Positions 16,538-25,936 are shown, counted from the first letter of the stretch. The stretch: DNA of 64,000 bases from JAWXBM01 sp964470455 (GCA_964470455.1 CAYYCX010000005.1:1-64000), one strand, 5' to 3'. A program made the numbers and translations. The notes: generated by a model not told the origin, from the letters alone.

Positions 16538-18064
16538 TCAGGCCGCAGCCGATTCGCGTGCCGCAGCCAGCATCGGGCCTTCCAGCAGCGCCTGGCGCGT
16601 TGCATCGACAATCAGGTCGACTTCCGCCGAGGTGATGCGGAAATGCGGCGTGTAGCGCAATGCATTCTGGCCGCCATGGATCACATTGCAGCCCTGTATG
16701 CGCATGTATTCCTCGGTGGAATTGGCTCCGTAGCACTTGTAGAGCTTGGCATTGAGCTCCAGGCTGAACAGCAGGCCGGTACCCTGTACCCGAACGATGC
16801 GGTCGCCCAGTTCTTTCTGCAGGGCGTTGAATTTCTCGAGGAATTCGTGGCCGCGCTCAACGATGTTCCGGCGCAATTCCGGCGTCATGGCCTGCAGTAC
16901 CGCGCAGCCGACGTCCATGGCGCGTGGATTGGTGGTCATCGTGTTGCCGTAGATACCTTTGCGGTAAAGTCCGGCCGCGTTCCGGCCCAGGGCCAGAACG
17001 GAGAGGGGGTACTGCCCGGCGTTGAGCGATTTCGAATAGGTTTCCATGTCGGGCGGAGCCGCGTCCTGGAACCCCGGGTAATCGATGACGGACAACACGC
17101 CATGGGCGCGAAGGCCGGCCTGGATGGAGTCCACCATCAACAGCGCGCCATGCGCCTGGGTCAGTTCACGCACGGCATCATAAAATCCGCGGCTGATGGC
17201 CTGGCCGGGATTGCCTTCGCCCATCACCGGTTCCATGAAAAACGCTTCGATGAAAATATTGTTCGAATCGGCCCAGTTGAAAATCTGCCGCAGCTGCTCG
17301 ATGTTGTTGGGCTCTACCGTCAACAGGCGGTCGTGGTCGCGAAAACTGGCCAGGTGGCGCACATAGGTCTGGCGGCTTGAGTCGGAGAATTGCGCCGGCC
17401 GGTCAGTACGGCCATGAAAACCGCCGCACAGGCTGGCCATGCGGATGGCTTTGTTGGCGTGCCGGCCACCCGGGTCGGTCATCAGCTTGGCATTCACATC
17501 GGAGATACGCGCAGCCAGGCTCACCGCTTCCGAGCCGCTGTTCAGGCAGAGGAACTGGTTCAGCGGGCACTCACCCTTGCGGGTGTGGCCGATTTCCCTC
17601 ACCAACGCGTCGTGCAGCTTCTTCTGGCTGATATTGGGCGTCATAACATTCGCCATGACCTGCTGCTGGTTCATGGCCTGCAGCACGCTGGCCGGCGCAT
17701 GGCCCAGGCCCAGCATGCCGTAACCGCCCGAATCATGAATGACGGCACCTTTCATGGTGACGATCCAGGGGCCGCGGCCGGCCAGGGCGGAGTAGGGCTT
17801 GACGGCATCTTCGGGATAGAAGTTGATGAAACCTTCCTGGATCTGGGCGATCTGGCTGTCTTCATCCAGCGCCATGAAATCCGGGTCGTCATCGCACAAT
17901 TGGTTGAACCTGGTGACTGCGGCATCCACCGCCTCGGACAGGCGGTGATCGAGGCCAGCGAAGCGCGTAATGATGTCGTCGCTCAGACCGTGTGTTTGGG
18001 CTTTGCCGCCAAAGTCGCGCAATTGCCGCAATTTTTCCAGAATGGGCAAGGTTTGCGTACCCAT
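16538..18064 (-). CDS. Class III PLP-dependent aminotransferase, substrate unknown
   Basis: A 508-residue fold-type I aminotransferase of class III. The phosphate-binding LNSGSEAVSLAARI motif is clear. The cofactor-contacting region reads LLMVDSIQAGLRAHG, where the usual wording is D-E-x-Q-x-G, so the Glu is Ser here. The Schiff-base lysine is expected in YSKSLNAGQYPLSVLALG. A long N-terminal segment (about 100 residues) precedes the core, making it longer than typical 420-460-residue members. ATG 18064 has an AGGAG site. It stands alone and convergent to the 113-residue gene. Candidate substrates (ornithine, lysine, polyamines, beta-amino acids) cannot be separated by eye. Confidence 0.85.
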   Translation of the reverse strand: MGTQTLPILEKLRQLRDFGGKAQTHGLSDDIITRFAGLDHRLSEAVDAAVTRFNQLCDDDPDFMALDEDSQIAQIQEGFINFYPEDAVKPYSALAGRGPWIVTMKGAVIHDSGGYGMLGLGHAPASVLQAMNQQQVMANVMTPNISQKKLHDALVREIGHTRKGECPLNQFLCLNSGSEAVSLAARISDVNAKLMTDPGGRHANKAIRMASLCGGFHGRTDRPAQFSDSSRQTYVRHLASFRDHDRLLTVEPNNIEQLRQIFNWADSNNIFIEAFFMEPVMGEGNPGQAISRGFYDAVRELTQAHGALLMVDSIQAGLRAHGVLSVIDYPGFQDAAPPDMETYSKSLNAGQYPLSVLALGRNAAGLYRKGIYGNTMTTNPRAMDVGCAVLQAMTPELRRNIVERGHEFLEKFNALQKELGDRIVRVQGTGLLFSLELNAKLYKCYGANSTEEYMRIQGCNVIHGGQNALRYTPHFRITSAEVDLIVDATRQALLEGPMLAAARESAAA

Positions 18065-18192
18065 GATTGTTACTCCTGTGGAATACCGGCGTGAAAACCA
18101 GGAAATGCTCCTGGAACGCCGACCGTATTGGAATTAAGTCCGGGCAGGATAGCATAGGGAACTGGCCGAAATGAAACCGGCAACCTGTTCTC

Positions 18193-19323
18193 TCAGCGGT
18201 CAGGAGCCTGTTGCTGCAACGCCCACAGCACATGTTCACGCACCATGGCATCGGGGTGCTGCCGGTGTTTTTGCAGGCCGGCCACAATGGCTGGCGATTG
18301 GGGCGCATTGCCCAGGGCCACGGCGATATTGCGCAGCCAGCAGGCATAGCCTATGCGACGGATGGCGCTCCCCTCCGTCCGTTGCAGGAATTCGGCTTCG
18401 GTCCAGCTGAACAGCTCCAGCAATTCCACCGCATCCAGTCCCGGTCGCGGCGCAAAATCTTCTTCCTGGCTGAATTGGGCGTATCGGTTCCAGGGGCAGA
18501 CAAACTGGCAATCGTCGCAGCCGAATATGCGGTTTCCCATCAATGGACGCAGCTCCAGGGGAATCGAGCCACGCAGTTCGATGGTGAGGTAGGAAATGCA
18601 GCGCCGGGCGTCAACCCGGTAGGGCGCGATGATGGCCTGCGTGGGGCAGATGTCCAGGCAGCGCGTGCAGCTGCCACAGTGATTGGTTACGGCTTCATCG
18701 GGGGGCAAGGGCAGGTCGGTGTAGATTTCCCCAAGGAAAAACCAGCTGCCGGCATCCTTGTTCAGCAGGTTGCTGTGTTTGCCGATCCAGCCCAGCCCGG
18801 CCTTGGCAGCCAGGGCCTTTTCCAGCACCGGCGCCGAGTCGACAAACACCCGGTAAGCCAGGGGTTCGACCGAAGCCGCAATCCTGGACGCCAGTTTCTG
18901 CAGGCGACGACGCATCAGCTTGTGATAATCGCGGCCCAGTGCATAACGTGAAATCAGCGCTTTTTCAGGTTGTTGCAGCAGTTCCCGGGCTTCCTCCGCC
19001 TGTTCAGGAAGGTAATCCATGCGGGCGCTAATGACGCGGATGGTTCCGGGCACCAATTCATCCGGCCGGCTGCGCCGCGTGCCGTGGCGCTCCATGTAGG
19101 CCATTTCTCCATGCATCCCCGATCGCAGCCATTCCTGCAGGTGTCGTTCATGTTCCTCCAGCTGGGTATCGGCAACTCCCAGTTGCTGGAAGCCCAGCTC
19201 CCGGCCCCAGTCCAGGATGCTGGCCTTCAGCGCCTGCAGTTGGCGGTTCGACAGTGGTTGCCGGACAGGCTCCGCAATATTGGCGTCGCACGAGGTCTGG
19301 CCATGTGGTTTTCGGTGGATCAT
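18193..19323 (-). CDS. queG: Epoxyqueuosine reductase
   Basis: Catalyses the last step of queuosine synthesis, reducing epoxyqueuosine in tRNA. It is cobalamin-dependent with two [4Fe-4S] clusters. Both cluster motifs are visible: CGSCTRCLDICPT and CDDCQFVCPWNRYAQ. A C-terminal HEAT-like segment (GYACWLRNIAVALGN) follows. The start is set at ATG 19323, giving 376 residues; sequence upstream in frame is low-complexity and overlaps the divergent gene. It is divergent from nnr with only 16 bp between start codons, the same pairing as in E. coli. Confidence 0.95.
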   Translation of the reverse strand: MIHRKPHGQTSCDANIAEPVRQPLSNRQLQALKASILDWGRELGFQQLGVADTQLEEHERHLQEWLRSGMHGEMAYMERHGTRRSRPDELVPGTIRVISARMDYLPEQAEEARELLQQPEKALISRYALGRDYHKLMRRRLQKLASRIAASVEPLAYRVFVDSAPVLEKALAAKAGLGWIGKHSNLLNKDAGSWFFLGEIYTDLPLPPDEAVTNHCGSCTRCLDICPTQAIIAPYRVDARRCISYLTIELRGSIPLELRPLMGNRIFGCDDCQFVCPWNRYAQFSQEEDFAPRPGLDAVELLELFSWTEAEFLQRTEGSAIRRIGYACWLRNIAVALGNAPQSPAIVAGLQKHRQHPDAMVREHVLWALQQQAPDR

Positions 19324-19339
19324 CGCTATAATTTTAACC
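19324..19339. promoter_or_regulatory. 16-bp divergent queG/nnr intergenic core with overlapping -10 elements
   Basis: TATAAT (19327-19332, plus strand) and TAAAAT (reading minus across 19336-19331) overlap within 16 bp. A start site about 7 nt past each would fall on or within a base or two of the respective ATG, so both mRNAs could be leaderless. No Shine-Dalgarno is visible before nnr. The -35 regions would lie inside the opposing genes and are weak. Confidence 0.45.
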
Positions 19340-20857
19340 ATGAGCAGACAAGCGGACCGCCAGGCTGACAGATTGTATACCGCCGCACAGGTGCGGGCGC
19401 TGGACCAGAGTGCTATCGAAGCGCATGGCATTCCCGGCATCCAGCTGATGGAGCGGGCCGGCGAGTCGGTGTTTGACGCCGCGCGTGAGTATTTCCCCCA
19501 CAGCCAAAATTGGTTGATCTTTTGCGGTGGTGGCAATAACGGTGGCGATGGCTATGTGCTGGCCCGGCTGGCCAGGCAGGCAGGCATTCAGGCAGTGGTT
19601 TGCGCGCTCAAGCCCGCCAGCAGCCTGAGTGGGGATGCAGCCACTGCTGCGCAGGGCTGGTTGCAGGCCGGCGGTGAAGTGTTTCCCTGGCCGCCTGCTG
19701 AATCGGGTGAACCCGACCTGGTGTTTGATGCCCTGCTGGGCACCGGGCTGGACCGCGCGCCGCAGGGTGATTTCGCGGCCGCCATAGAGTGGATGAACCA
19801 GAATCCGGCTCCGGTGATCGCCATTGATATCCCGTCGGGCCTCAATGCCGATACCGGCACCACGCCGGCGATGGCGGTCCGCGCGAACCTGACGGTCACT
19901 TTTATCGGAAACAAACGCGGGCTGTACACCGGTGACGGACCGGATCACGCCGGCCAGATACGCTTCTCAAGCCTGCAGACGCCGCCCTCGGTGCAGGCTT
20001 CGGTCAAAGATTCCGGAATTTTAATTCGTCAAAATATCATCGAGTATCTGCTGCCACGCCGGGCCCGCAACAGCCACAAGGGCACGTTTGGCTGGGTGCT
20101 GGGCATCGGCGGCAACAGCCACATGAGTGGTGCAGTGCGGCTGTGCGGCGAAGCGGCGCTGCGCAGCGGCGCCGGCAAGGTGACCCTGGCCACTGTTCCG
20201 GCACATGCCGCCATGGTCAACCTGTCCTGTCCGGAGTTGATGGTGCGGGGCGTCAAGAAGGGGCGTGAGCTGAACAGCCTGCTTGACCAGGTCAACGCCT
20301 GCGTGGTCGGCACCGGGCTGGGGCAAACCTCCTGGTCAGAGGACCTGTTCAACACCTGCCTGAAATCCAAAGCGCCGATGGTGCTGGATGCGGATGGGCT
20401 GAATATCCTGGCCCGGCATCATCCGGCGGGAAAATCCCGCAGCGGCCTGCCGCGCGGCAACTGGATACTCACGCCGCACCCGGCGGAAGCCGGCCGCCTG
20501 CTGGATTGCAGTGCGCGCGAAATCCAGGCTGACCGTGTTACCGCGGCCCAGCGGATTGCAGCCGCCTATGACGCGATTGTGGTGCTGAAAGGTTGTGGCA
20601 CGGTGGTGTCCCGCCCGGATGGTTTTTACGCCATTTGCCCGCTGGGTAACCCGGGCATGGCCAGCGCCGGAACCGGTGATGTGCTTGCGGGCGTGATCGG
20701 TGCCATGCTGGCCCAGGGGCTGTCTTCCTGGGAGGCTGCGATGGCCGGCGTGGTGGCACATGCCCAGGCCGGCGACCTGGCTGCCGCGCATAAGGGCGAA
20801 CGCGGCCTGATCGCTTCGGATATCATTGCCCGCCTGCCCGCGGTACTGAACCCCTGA
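19340..20857 (+). CDS. nnr: Bifunctional NAD(P)HX epimerase/dehydratase
   Basis: Repairs hydrated NAD(P)H. The YjeF N-terminal epimerase domain (about residues 13-215, with FCGGGNNGGDGYVLAR and the catalytic-site segment around VFDALLGTGL) is fused to a ribokinase-fold ADP-dependent dehydratase (about 230-500, with GIGGNSHMSGA, LDADGLN and GMASAGTGDVLAGVIG). The length of 505 is normal for the fusion. The start is ATG 19340. It heads the nnr-tsaE-amiB-mutL-miaA-hfq run. The stop lies in a 2 x 12-bp direct repeat. Confidence 0.96.
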   Translation: MSRQADRQADRLYTAAQVRALDQSAIEAHGIPGIQLMERAGESVFDAAREYFPHSQNWLIFCGGGNNGGDGYVLARLARQAGIQAVVCALKPASSLSGDAATAAQGWLQAGGEVFPWPPAESGEPDLVFDALLGTGLDRAPQGDFAAAIEWMNQNPAPVIAIDIPSGLNADTGTTPAMAVRANLTVTFIGNKRGLYTGDGPDHAGQIRFSSLQTPPSVQASVKDSGILIRQNIIEYLLPRRARNSHKGTFGWVLGIGGNSHMSGAVRLCGEAALRSGAGKVTLATVPAHAAMVNLSCPELMVRGVKKGRELNSLLDQVNACVVGTGLGQTSWSEDLFNTCLKSKAPMVLDADGLNILARHHPAGKSRSGLPRGNWILTPHPAEAGRLLDCSAREIQADRVTAAQRIAAAYDAIVVLKGCGTVVSRPDGFYAICPLGNPGMASAGTGDVLAGVIGAMLAQGLSSWEAAMAGVVAHAQAGDLAAAHKGERGLIASDIIARLPAVLNP

Positions 20858-20875
20858 TTGAAACCCTCATTGAAA
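20852..20875 (+). repeat. 2 x 12-bp tandem repeat on the nnr stop codon
   Basis: CCCTGATTGAAA and CCCTCATTGAAA are adjacent and differ at one base. The first copy contains the nnr stop codon TGA. It belongs to a wider set of tandem arrays at gene ends in this window. Confidence 0.7.
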
Positions 20876-20922
20876 GTTTGAATGGCCTTTCCTGATAGTC
20901 AATTGAAGTTGAGAGATTCCTG

Positions 20923-21405
20923 ATGCCGCCATCCAGTCCTTCCGGGCCGCGAAAATTCCTGTTCGAAGATGAAGCCGCCACGACCCGGCTGGCGCATGAA
21001 TTCGGCCGGGTGCTATGCGCACCCGCGGTGCTTTACCTGCAGGGGGACCTGGGGGCCGGGAAAACCACGTTCGCGCGCGCGTTGATACAGGGGCTGGGGT
21101 ATACGGGCCGGGTGAAAAGCCCTACCTATGGATTATTGGAAAGCTACCGGGCAGGGGGATTTGATTTCCTGCATCTGGACCTGTACCGCATAGGCAATCC
21201 TGCGGAACTGGAATACCTGGCCATTCCCGACCAGTTCACCGCGCGAGGAATCCTGTTGGTGGAATGGCCGGAAAAAGCCGAATCCGCTCTCCCGGCTCCA
21301 GATATCCTTATGAAATTCAATGAGATAGAAACAGGCCGCAGCCTTGAGTGCATTGCCTTGAGTGCGGTGGGGCAGTCCATTCTCGGTAAGTTGCACGGCG
21401 CCTGA
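20923..21405 (+). CDS. tsaE: tRNA threonylcarbamoyladenosine biosynthesis ATPase
   Basis: A 160-residue P-loop ATPase that works with TsaB and TsaD (not in the window) to install t6A37 on ANN-decoding tRNAs. Walker A is LQGDLGAGKTTFARAL (about residues 39-54). The SPTYGLLESYRAGG switch and the FLHLDLYRI motif are typical of the family. Position between nnr and amiB is conserved in gammaproteobacteria. Confidence 0.96.
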   Translation: MPPSSPSGPRKFLFEDEAATTRLAHEFGRVLCAPAVLYLQGDLGAGKTTFARALIQGLGYTGRVKSPTYGLLESYRAGGFDFLHLDLYRIGNPAELEYLAIPDQFTARGILLVEWPEKAESALPAPDILMKFNEIETGRSLECIALSAVGQSILGKLHGA

Positions 21406-21538
21406 GGTGATCACGGGGGCAAATCTCCTTTCTAGATTTGTCGCCTATCTTACGGTTTTATAAGGGTAAGTCTTGCAATTTCATGATTCAGACTTCATGA
21501 TTGGCACAAAACGGAGAGGAAGCTTCACGGAGTACCCG

Positions 21539-22894
21539 ATGCGGAGCTTGAACAGAATAAGGAAATTCCGGCCGTCGGCTTGCATGGCTGTGATCACGAG
21601 GGGGCTGTTGCTGTGCCTGTTCACAGCGTCGACGGCAGCACCCGTTTTCGCCGCTGACATCAGCGGATTCCGCGTCTGGACTGACCCGGAAAAAACCCGT
21701 GCCGTGCTGGACCTTTCGGAACGGGCCGAATATCGCCTTTTTACCCTGCAGAATCCTGACCGGGTGGTCATTGACCTGGACAAGTCTGCGGTGCGTAGCA
21801 CGATGGACTTCGAGTCCGATCATGCCGGCGTGATCCACAGCGTGCGCCATGGCGAGCCGGAGCAGAAAACCCTGCGCGTGGTGTTTGACCTGAACACCAG
21901 CTCCAAGGTGAAAAGCTTCATGCTCGATCCCACCGGGCAGTATGGCCATCGCCTGGTCATCGACCTGTATCCCGAAATCGGCAACGGCAAGGTTGCGCCC
22001 ACCAAACAGGTGGCCAACCTGGCGGATAATGATCGCAATGTGATCGTAGCCATTGACGCCGGCCACGGCGGCGAGGACCCGGGTGCATTGGGGCCCAACC
22101 GCACCCGTGAGAAGGACGTTGTTCTGGCCATTTCCCGTGAACTGAAGAAATCCATCGACGCGCGGCCCGGCATGCAGGCGGTGCTGGTGCGCGATGGTGA
22201 TTACTACATTCCCCATCGCGAGCGTTACGAGAAAGCCCGCAAGCACCGCGCCGACCTGTTCGTTTCGATTCATGCCGATGCCTTTACCAAGTCCTCGGTG
22301 ACCGGTTCCTCGGTATTTGTGTTGTCCAGTCGCGGCGCCTCCAGTGAGTTTGCGCGGCGCATGGCCGACAGCGAAAACAGTTCCGACCTGGTGGGCGGAG
22401 TAACCCTCAGCGACAAGGATGAAATGCTTGCGTCGGTGCTGCTGGACCTGTCGCAAAGCGCCACCATGGAAGCCAGTAACCTGGTGGCCAACAATGTCTT
22501 CAGCAGCATGCGTGCGGTGGGCAAAACCCACAAGAACCAGGTTGAGCACGCGAACTTCATGGTGCTGAAATCACCGGATGTGCCATCCATCCTGGTGGAA
22601 ACCGCATTCATTTCCAATCCGTCGGAAGAGAAGCGTTTGCGCGATCCGGCCTGGCAACGGAAAATTGCCGGCGCCATCGCCAGTGGGGTGCAGGATTACT
22701 TCTACCTGAGCCCGCCGCCGGGAACCTGGATTGCAGCCAATCGCCAGCCGATACGCCACCGCGTGGTCAGCGGCGATACCTTGGGTGAAATCGCCAGCCG
22801 CTATCAAACCACGGTTTACCGCCTGCGTTATGCCAACAACCTTCAGAGTGATTCGATCCGCGTTGGCAGCGAGCTGGTGATTCCCACTACCTGA
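21539..22894 (+). CDS. amiB: N-acetylmuramoyl-L-alanine amidase with AMIN and LysM domains
   Basis: Cleaves the amide bond between MurNAc and L-Ala during septum splitting. From ATG 21539 (GGAG six bases ahead) the product is 451 residues. A signal peptide ends near PVFAA. An AMIN targeting domain follows (about 35-125), then a zinc amidase_3 domain (about 165-385, with VAIDAGHGGEDPGALG, SIHADAF and ILVETAFISNPSEE). A C-terminal LysM repeat (about 405-450) ends the chain. An in-frame codon at 21473 has no motif support. The LysM addition is common in Pseudomonas-like AmiB and absent in E. coli. Confidence 0.94.
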   Translation: MRSLNRIRKFRPSACMAVITRGLLLCLFTASTAAPVFAADISGFRVWTDPEKTRAVLDLSERAEYRLFTLQNPDRVVIDLDKSAVRSTMDFESDHAGVIHSVRHGEPEQKTLRVVFDLNTSSKVKSFMLDPTGQYGHRLVIDLYPEIGNGKVAPTKQVANLADNDRNVIVAIDAGHGGEDPGALGPNRTREKDVVLAISRELKKSIDARPGMQAVLVRDGDYYIPHRERYEKARKHRADLFVSIHADAFTKSSVTGSSVFVLSSRGASSEFARRMADSENSSDLVGGVTLSDKDEMLASVLLDLSQSATMEASNLVANNVFSSMRAVGKTHKNQVEHANFMVLKSPDVPSILVETAFISNPSEEKRLRDPAWQRKIAGAIASGVQDYFYLSPPPGTWIAANRQPIRHRVVSGDTLGEIASRYQTTVYRLRYANNLQSDSIRVGSELVIPTT

Positions 22895-23092
22895 CCGCTC
22901 CTTTGGTTCCAGACGGCAGTCCGCACTGCACATTTGGCAAAAGCACCGGTTGTACCGGGGAAAGTATTGCAATCTGCGCCGCGCCTGATAGCGTGCGCAT
23001 ATGGTTTCCCCTTCATTCATCGCTTCATTCGGTTTCACAACAGTCTGCCGGGCTTCCGGCCGGCACCGGAGCCTGCAGGTCCGTGTCGCTCC

Positions 23093-24895
23093 ATGACGAT
23101 CCGCGTACTTCCTGACCACCTGGTCAACCAGATTGCCGCCGGCGAAGTGCTGGAACGGCCGGCTTCGGCCGTGAAGGAACTGGTGGAAAACAGCCTGGAT
23201 GCCGGTGCCACCCATATCGCTGTCACGCTGGAGCAGGGCGGCAAGAACCTGCTGCGGGTGGTCGATAACGGCAGCGGCATTCCGCGCGCTGAGCTGGCGT
23301 TGGCCTTGCAGCGTCATGCCACCAGCAAGATCGCTTCGCTGCAAGACCTGGAGCAGGTTGCCAGCATGGGCTTTCGCGGTGAGGCCCTGCCCAGCATAGC
23401 TTCGGTTTCAAGGCTGGAAATCGCTTCTCGGCATCGTGGCGAAGAGCACGGCTGGGTGGTGAATTGCCGCAACGGCGTGGTATCCGAGCCCTTGCCTCAC
23501 GCACTGACGGAAGGAACCCGGGTTGAAGTGGCCGAGCTGTTTTACAACACCCCGGCACGGCGCAAATTCCTGCGCGCCGACCGCACGGAGTTCAATCACA
23601 GCGACAGCCTGGTCCGTCGGTTTGCACTGGCCCGCTTTGATGTGGCATTCCAGCTCGACCACAACGGCAAACGCGTGGCCTGGTACCCCAAAGCCGATAC
23701 GCCCGCGCTACGCAACAAACGCTTGCAGGCAGCCATGGGTGAGGAATTCCTGGACCATGTGGTGGAGATTTCCGAACAGCGGGGCGAGTTGGCACTGAGC
23801 GGCTGGATTGCCGAACCCCGTTTCAACCGCGCCCAGGCGGACCGGCAGTTCTTTTTCGTCAATGGGCGCGCGGTGCAGGATCGCCTGATTGCCCATGCCG
23901 TTCGCCAGGCTTTCCAGGATGTCCTGTTCCACGGACGCCATCCGGCGTTTGTGCTCTATCTCGATCTGCCGCCGGCGCTGGTGGATGTGAACGTGCATCC
24001 CCAGAAAAGCGAGGTGCGGTTTCGCGATGGCCGCGCCGTGCACGATTTCCTGTTTTCGGCCCTGCACCATGCGCTGGCTGATGCCGGCACCGGTGCCGGG
24101 ATGTTGCGGCCGGGCAGTGGATTGCCGCAGTCCATGAGTGAACCGGACACCGTACCGGGCGTTGCGCCGCGCGGCTTTCCGGTTTACCACCAGGACTCGA
24201 TCGGCCTGCCGGTGGCCGAGCAGATATCCGCCTATCGCCAGGTCCTGTCCAGCGCTGCGGCACCTGCCGGTTTACTCGCATCGCATACTCCTGACCCGCA
24301 GGATGCGGACTTGCCGCCCCTGGGGTTTGCCCTGGCCCAGCTGCATGGCGTTTATATCCTGTCGCAGAATGCATCCGGCCTGGTTCTCACCGACATGCAT
24401 GCGGCGCATGAACGCATTACCTACGAGCGCATGAAAGCCCGGCTGGAAGGCGAGGGGATCCGTACGCAACGATTGCTGGTTCCAACCAGTGTGGTTTTGA
24501 GCGAGGCCGAGGCTGACCTGGCGGAAGACCACCGTGAGCAACTTGCCCGCCTGGGCCTGGTGTTTGATCGCAGCGGCCCGGAAACCCTGCTGCTGCGCGA
24601 ACTGCCGGCACTGCTGGCCGATGCCGATGGCGCCGGGCTGTTGCGCGATGTGGTGTCTGACCTTGCCCGGGACGGACGCAGCCGGCGCATCGAGAATGAA
24701 ACCAATGAACTGCTTTCCACCATGGCCTGCCACGGCTCAGTTCGCGCCAACCGCCAGCTGGGCCTGGCGGAAATGAACGCCCTGCTGCGTGACATGGAAC
24801 ACACCGAACGTTCGGGGCAGTGCAACCATGGCCGGCCCACCTGGGTACAGCTCGATATGGCGACCCTGGACCGCCTGTTCCTGCGCGGTCGCTGA
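23093..24895 (+). CDS. mutL: DNA mismatch repair protein MutL (endonuclease-type)
   Basis: A 600-residue GHKL ATPase that links MutS recognition to strand incision. N-terminal motifs are NQIAAGEV, ENSLDAGAT, DNGSGIP and GFRGEAL. A Pro/Gly-rich linker follows at about 330-440. The C-terminal domain carries DMHAAHERITYE, which fits the D-x-H-A-x2-E-x4-E endonuclease motif, and CNHGRPTW near the end. This matches MutL from bacteria lacking MutH. The start ATG 23093 is chosen because conserved sequence begins there. The stop is 2 bp from the miaA start. Confidence 0.96.
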   Translation: MTIRVLPDHLVNQIAAGEVLERPASAVKELVENSLDAGATHIAVTLEQGGKNLLRVVDNGSGIPRAELALALQRHATSKIASLQDLEQVASMGFRGEALPSIASVSRLEIASRHRGEEHGWVVNCRNGVVSEPLPHALTEGTRVEVAELFYNTPARRKFLRADRTEFNHSDSLVRRFALARFDVAFQLDHNGKRVAWYPKADTPALRNKRLQAAMGEEFLDHVVEISEQRGELALSGWIAEPRFNRAQADRQFFFVNGRAVQDRLIAHAVRQAFQDVLFHGRHPAFVLYLDLPPALVDVNVHPQKSEVRFRDGRAVHDFLFSALHHALADAGTGAGMLRPGSGLPQSMSEPDTVPGVAPRGFPVYHQDSIGLPVAEQISAYRQVLSSAAAPAGLLASHTPDPQDADLPPLGFALAQLHGVYILSQNASGLVLTDMHAAHERITYERMKARLEGEGIRTQRLLVPTSVVLSEAEADLAEDHREQLARLGLVFDRSGPETLLLRELPALLADADGAGLLRDVVSDLARDGRSRRIENETNELLSTMACHGSVRANRQLGLAEMNALLRDMEHTERSGQCNHGRPTWVQLDMATLDRLFLRGR

Positions 24896-24897
24896 AC

Positions 24898-25854
24898 ATG
24901 GCCAGGACAAGCCCGCCGAAACCGGCAGTGTTCCTGATGGGGCCTACCGCAGCCGGCAAGACCGGGCTGGCCGTGGAGCTGGCGCAACGGTACCCCGCCG
25001 ATATCATCAGCGTGGATTCAGCCATGATTTACCGCGGCATGGATATCGGCACGGCCAAGCCCGATGTCGTAACCCTGCGGCTGGCGCCGCACCGGCTGAT
25101 CGACATACGTGACCCGGCCGAAAGCTATTCAGCCGCCGAATTCCGTGACGATGCCTTGCAACATATGCGGGAAATTTCGGCTCGCGGCAGAATCCCGTTG
25201 CTGGTCGGCGGCACCATGCTCTACTTCCGCGCGCTGGGGGAAGGGTTGGCCGAATTGCCGGCGGCGGACCCGGAACTGCGCGCCCGGCTTGAGCAGGAAG
25301 CGGCGGAATCCGGTTGGCCGGCTCTGCACCGGCGTTTACGGCAGCTGGACCCGGTGGTTGCCCAACGCATTCATCCCAATGACCCGCAGCGCATCCAGCG
25401 GGCGCTGGAAGTAATCTCCCTGAGTGGCTGCCGCATGAGCGAGCTGCAGCAGTCCCAACCACTGGAAACTGCTGAATCCGCCGGTTTCCGGATACTGCGG
25501 CTGGTGGTTTGCCCGGAACAGCGCCAAACCCTGCACCAGCGCATCAACCAGCGATTTGAACAGATGTTGCAACAGGGTTTCCTGGATGAAGTGCGGGCGC
25601 TGATACAGCGCGGCGACCTTGATCCGTCCATGCCATCCATGCGCTGCGTTGGATATCGCCAGGCCTGGAGCCATTTGCAGGGCGAAATCGATCACGCTGC
25701 CATGGTGCAGAAGGCCCAGGCCGCCACGCGCCAACTGGCGAAAAGGCAATTGAGCTGGTTGCGTCAGGAATCGCAAGCGCTGTGGTATGATCTGCGATGG
25801 GAAGACGCGCGTAAATCGGTGCTGCGGGACTTCGATCGCTTCCTTGAAACCTGA
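24898..25854 (+). CDS. miaA: tRNA dimethylallyltransferase
   Basis: Adds the isopentenyl group to A37 of UNN-decoding tRNAs. The 318-residue protein has Walker-type MGPTAAGKTGLAVELA (about 14-29), the DSAMIYRGMDIGTAKP motif, LVGGTMLYFRAL and the late RQLAKRQLSWLR motif. Start ATG 24898 lies two bases after the mutL stop, suggesting coupling. hfq follows 82 bp later, as in E. coli, where the two are co-transcribed among other units. Confidence 0.97.
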   Translation: MARTSPPKPAVFLMGPTAAGKTGLAVELAQRYPADIISVDSAMIYRGMDIGTAKPDVVTLRLAPHRLIDIRDPAESYSAAEFRDDALQHMREISARGRIPLLVGGTMLYFRALGEGLAELPAADPELRARLEQEAAESGWPALHRRLRQLDPVVAQRIHPNDPQRIQRALEVISLSGCRMSELQQSQPLETAESAGFRILRLVVCPEQRQTLHQRINQRFEQMLQQGFLDEVRALIQRGDLDPSMPSMRCVGYRQAWSHLQGEIDHAAMVQKAQAATRQLAKRQLSWLRQESQALWYDLRWEDARKSVLRDFDRFLET

Positions 25855-25936
25855 GTTTGCAGCATCCAGATAAGTCGTATCTCGCGCCGGGGGGTCGAAC
25901 GGCGGAGAAAGATCACAAAAAAAGGAGAGAACGGCC

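Noticed and set aside
23035..23280. Minus-strand frames opposite mutL and miaA
   Set aside because: Shadows of GC-rich coding sequence without start signals or motifs.
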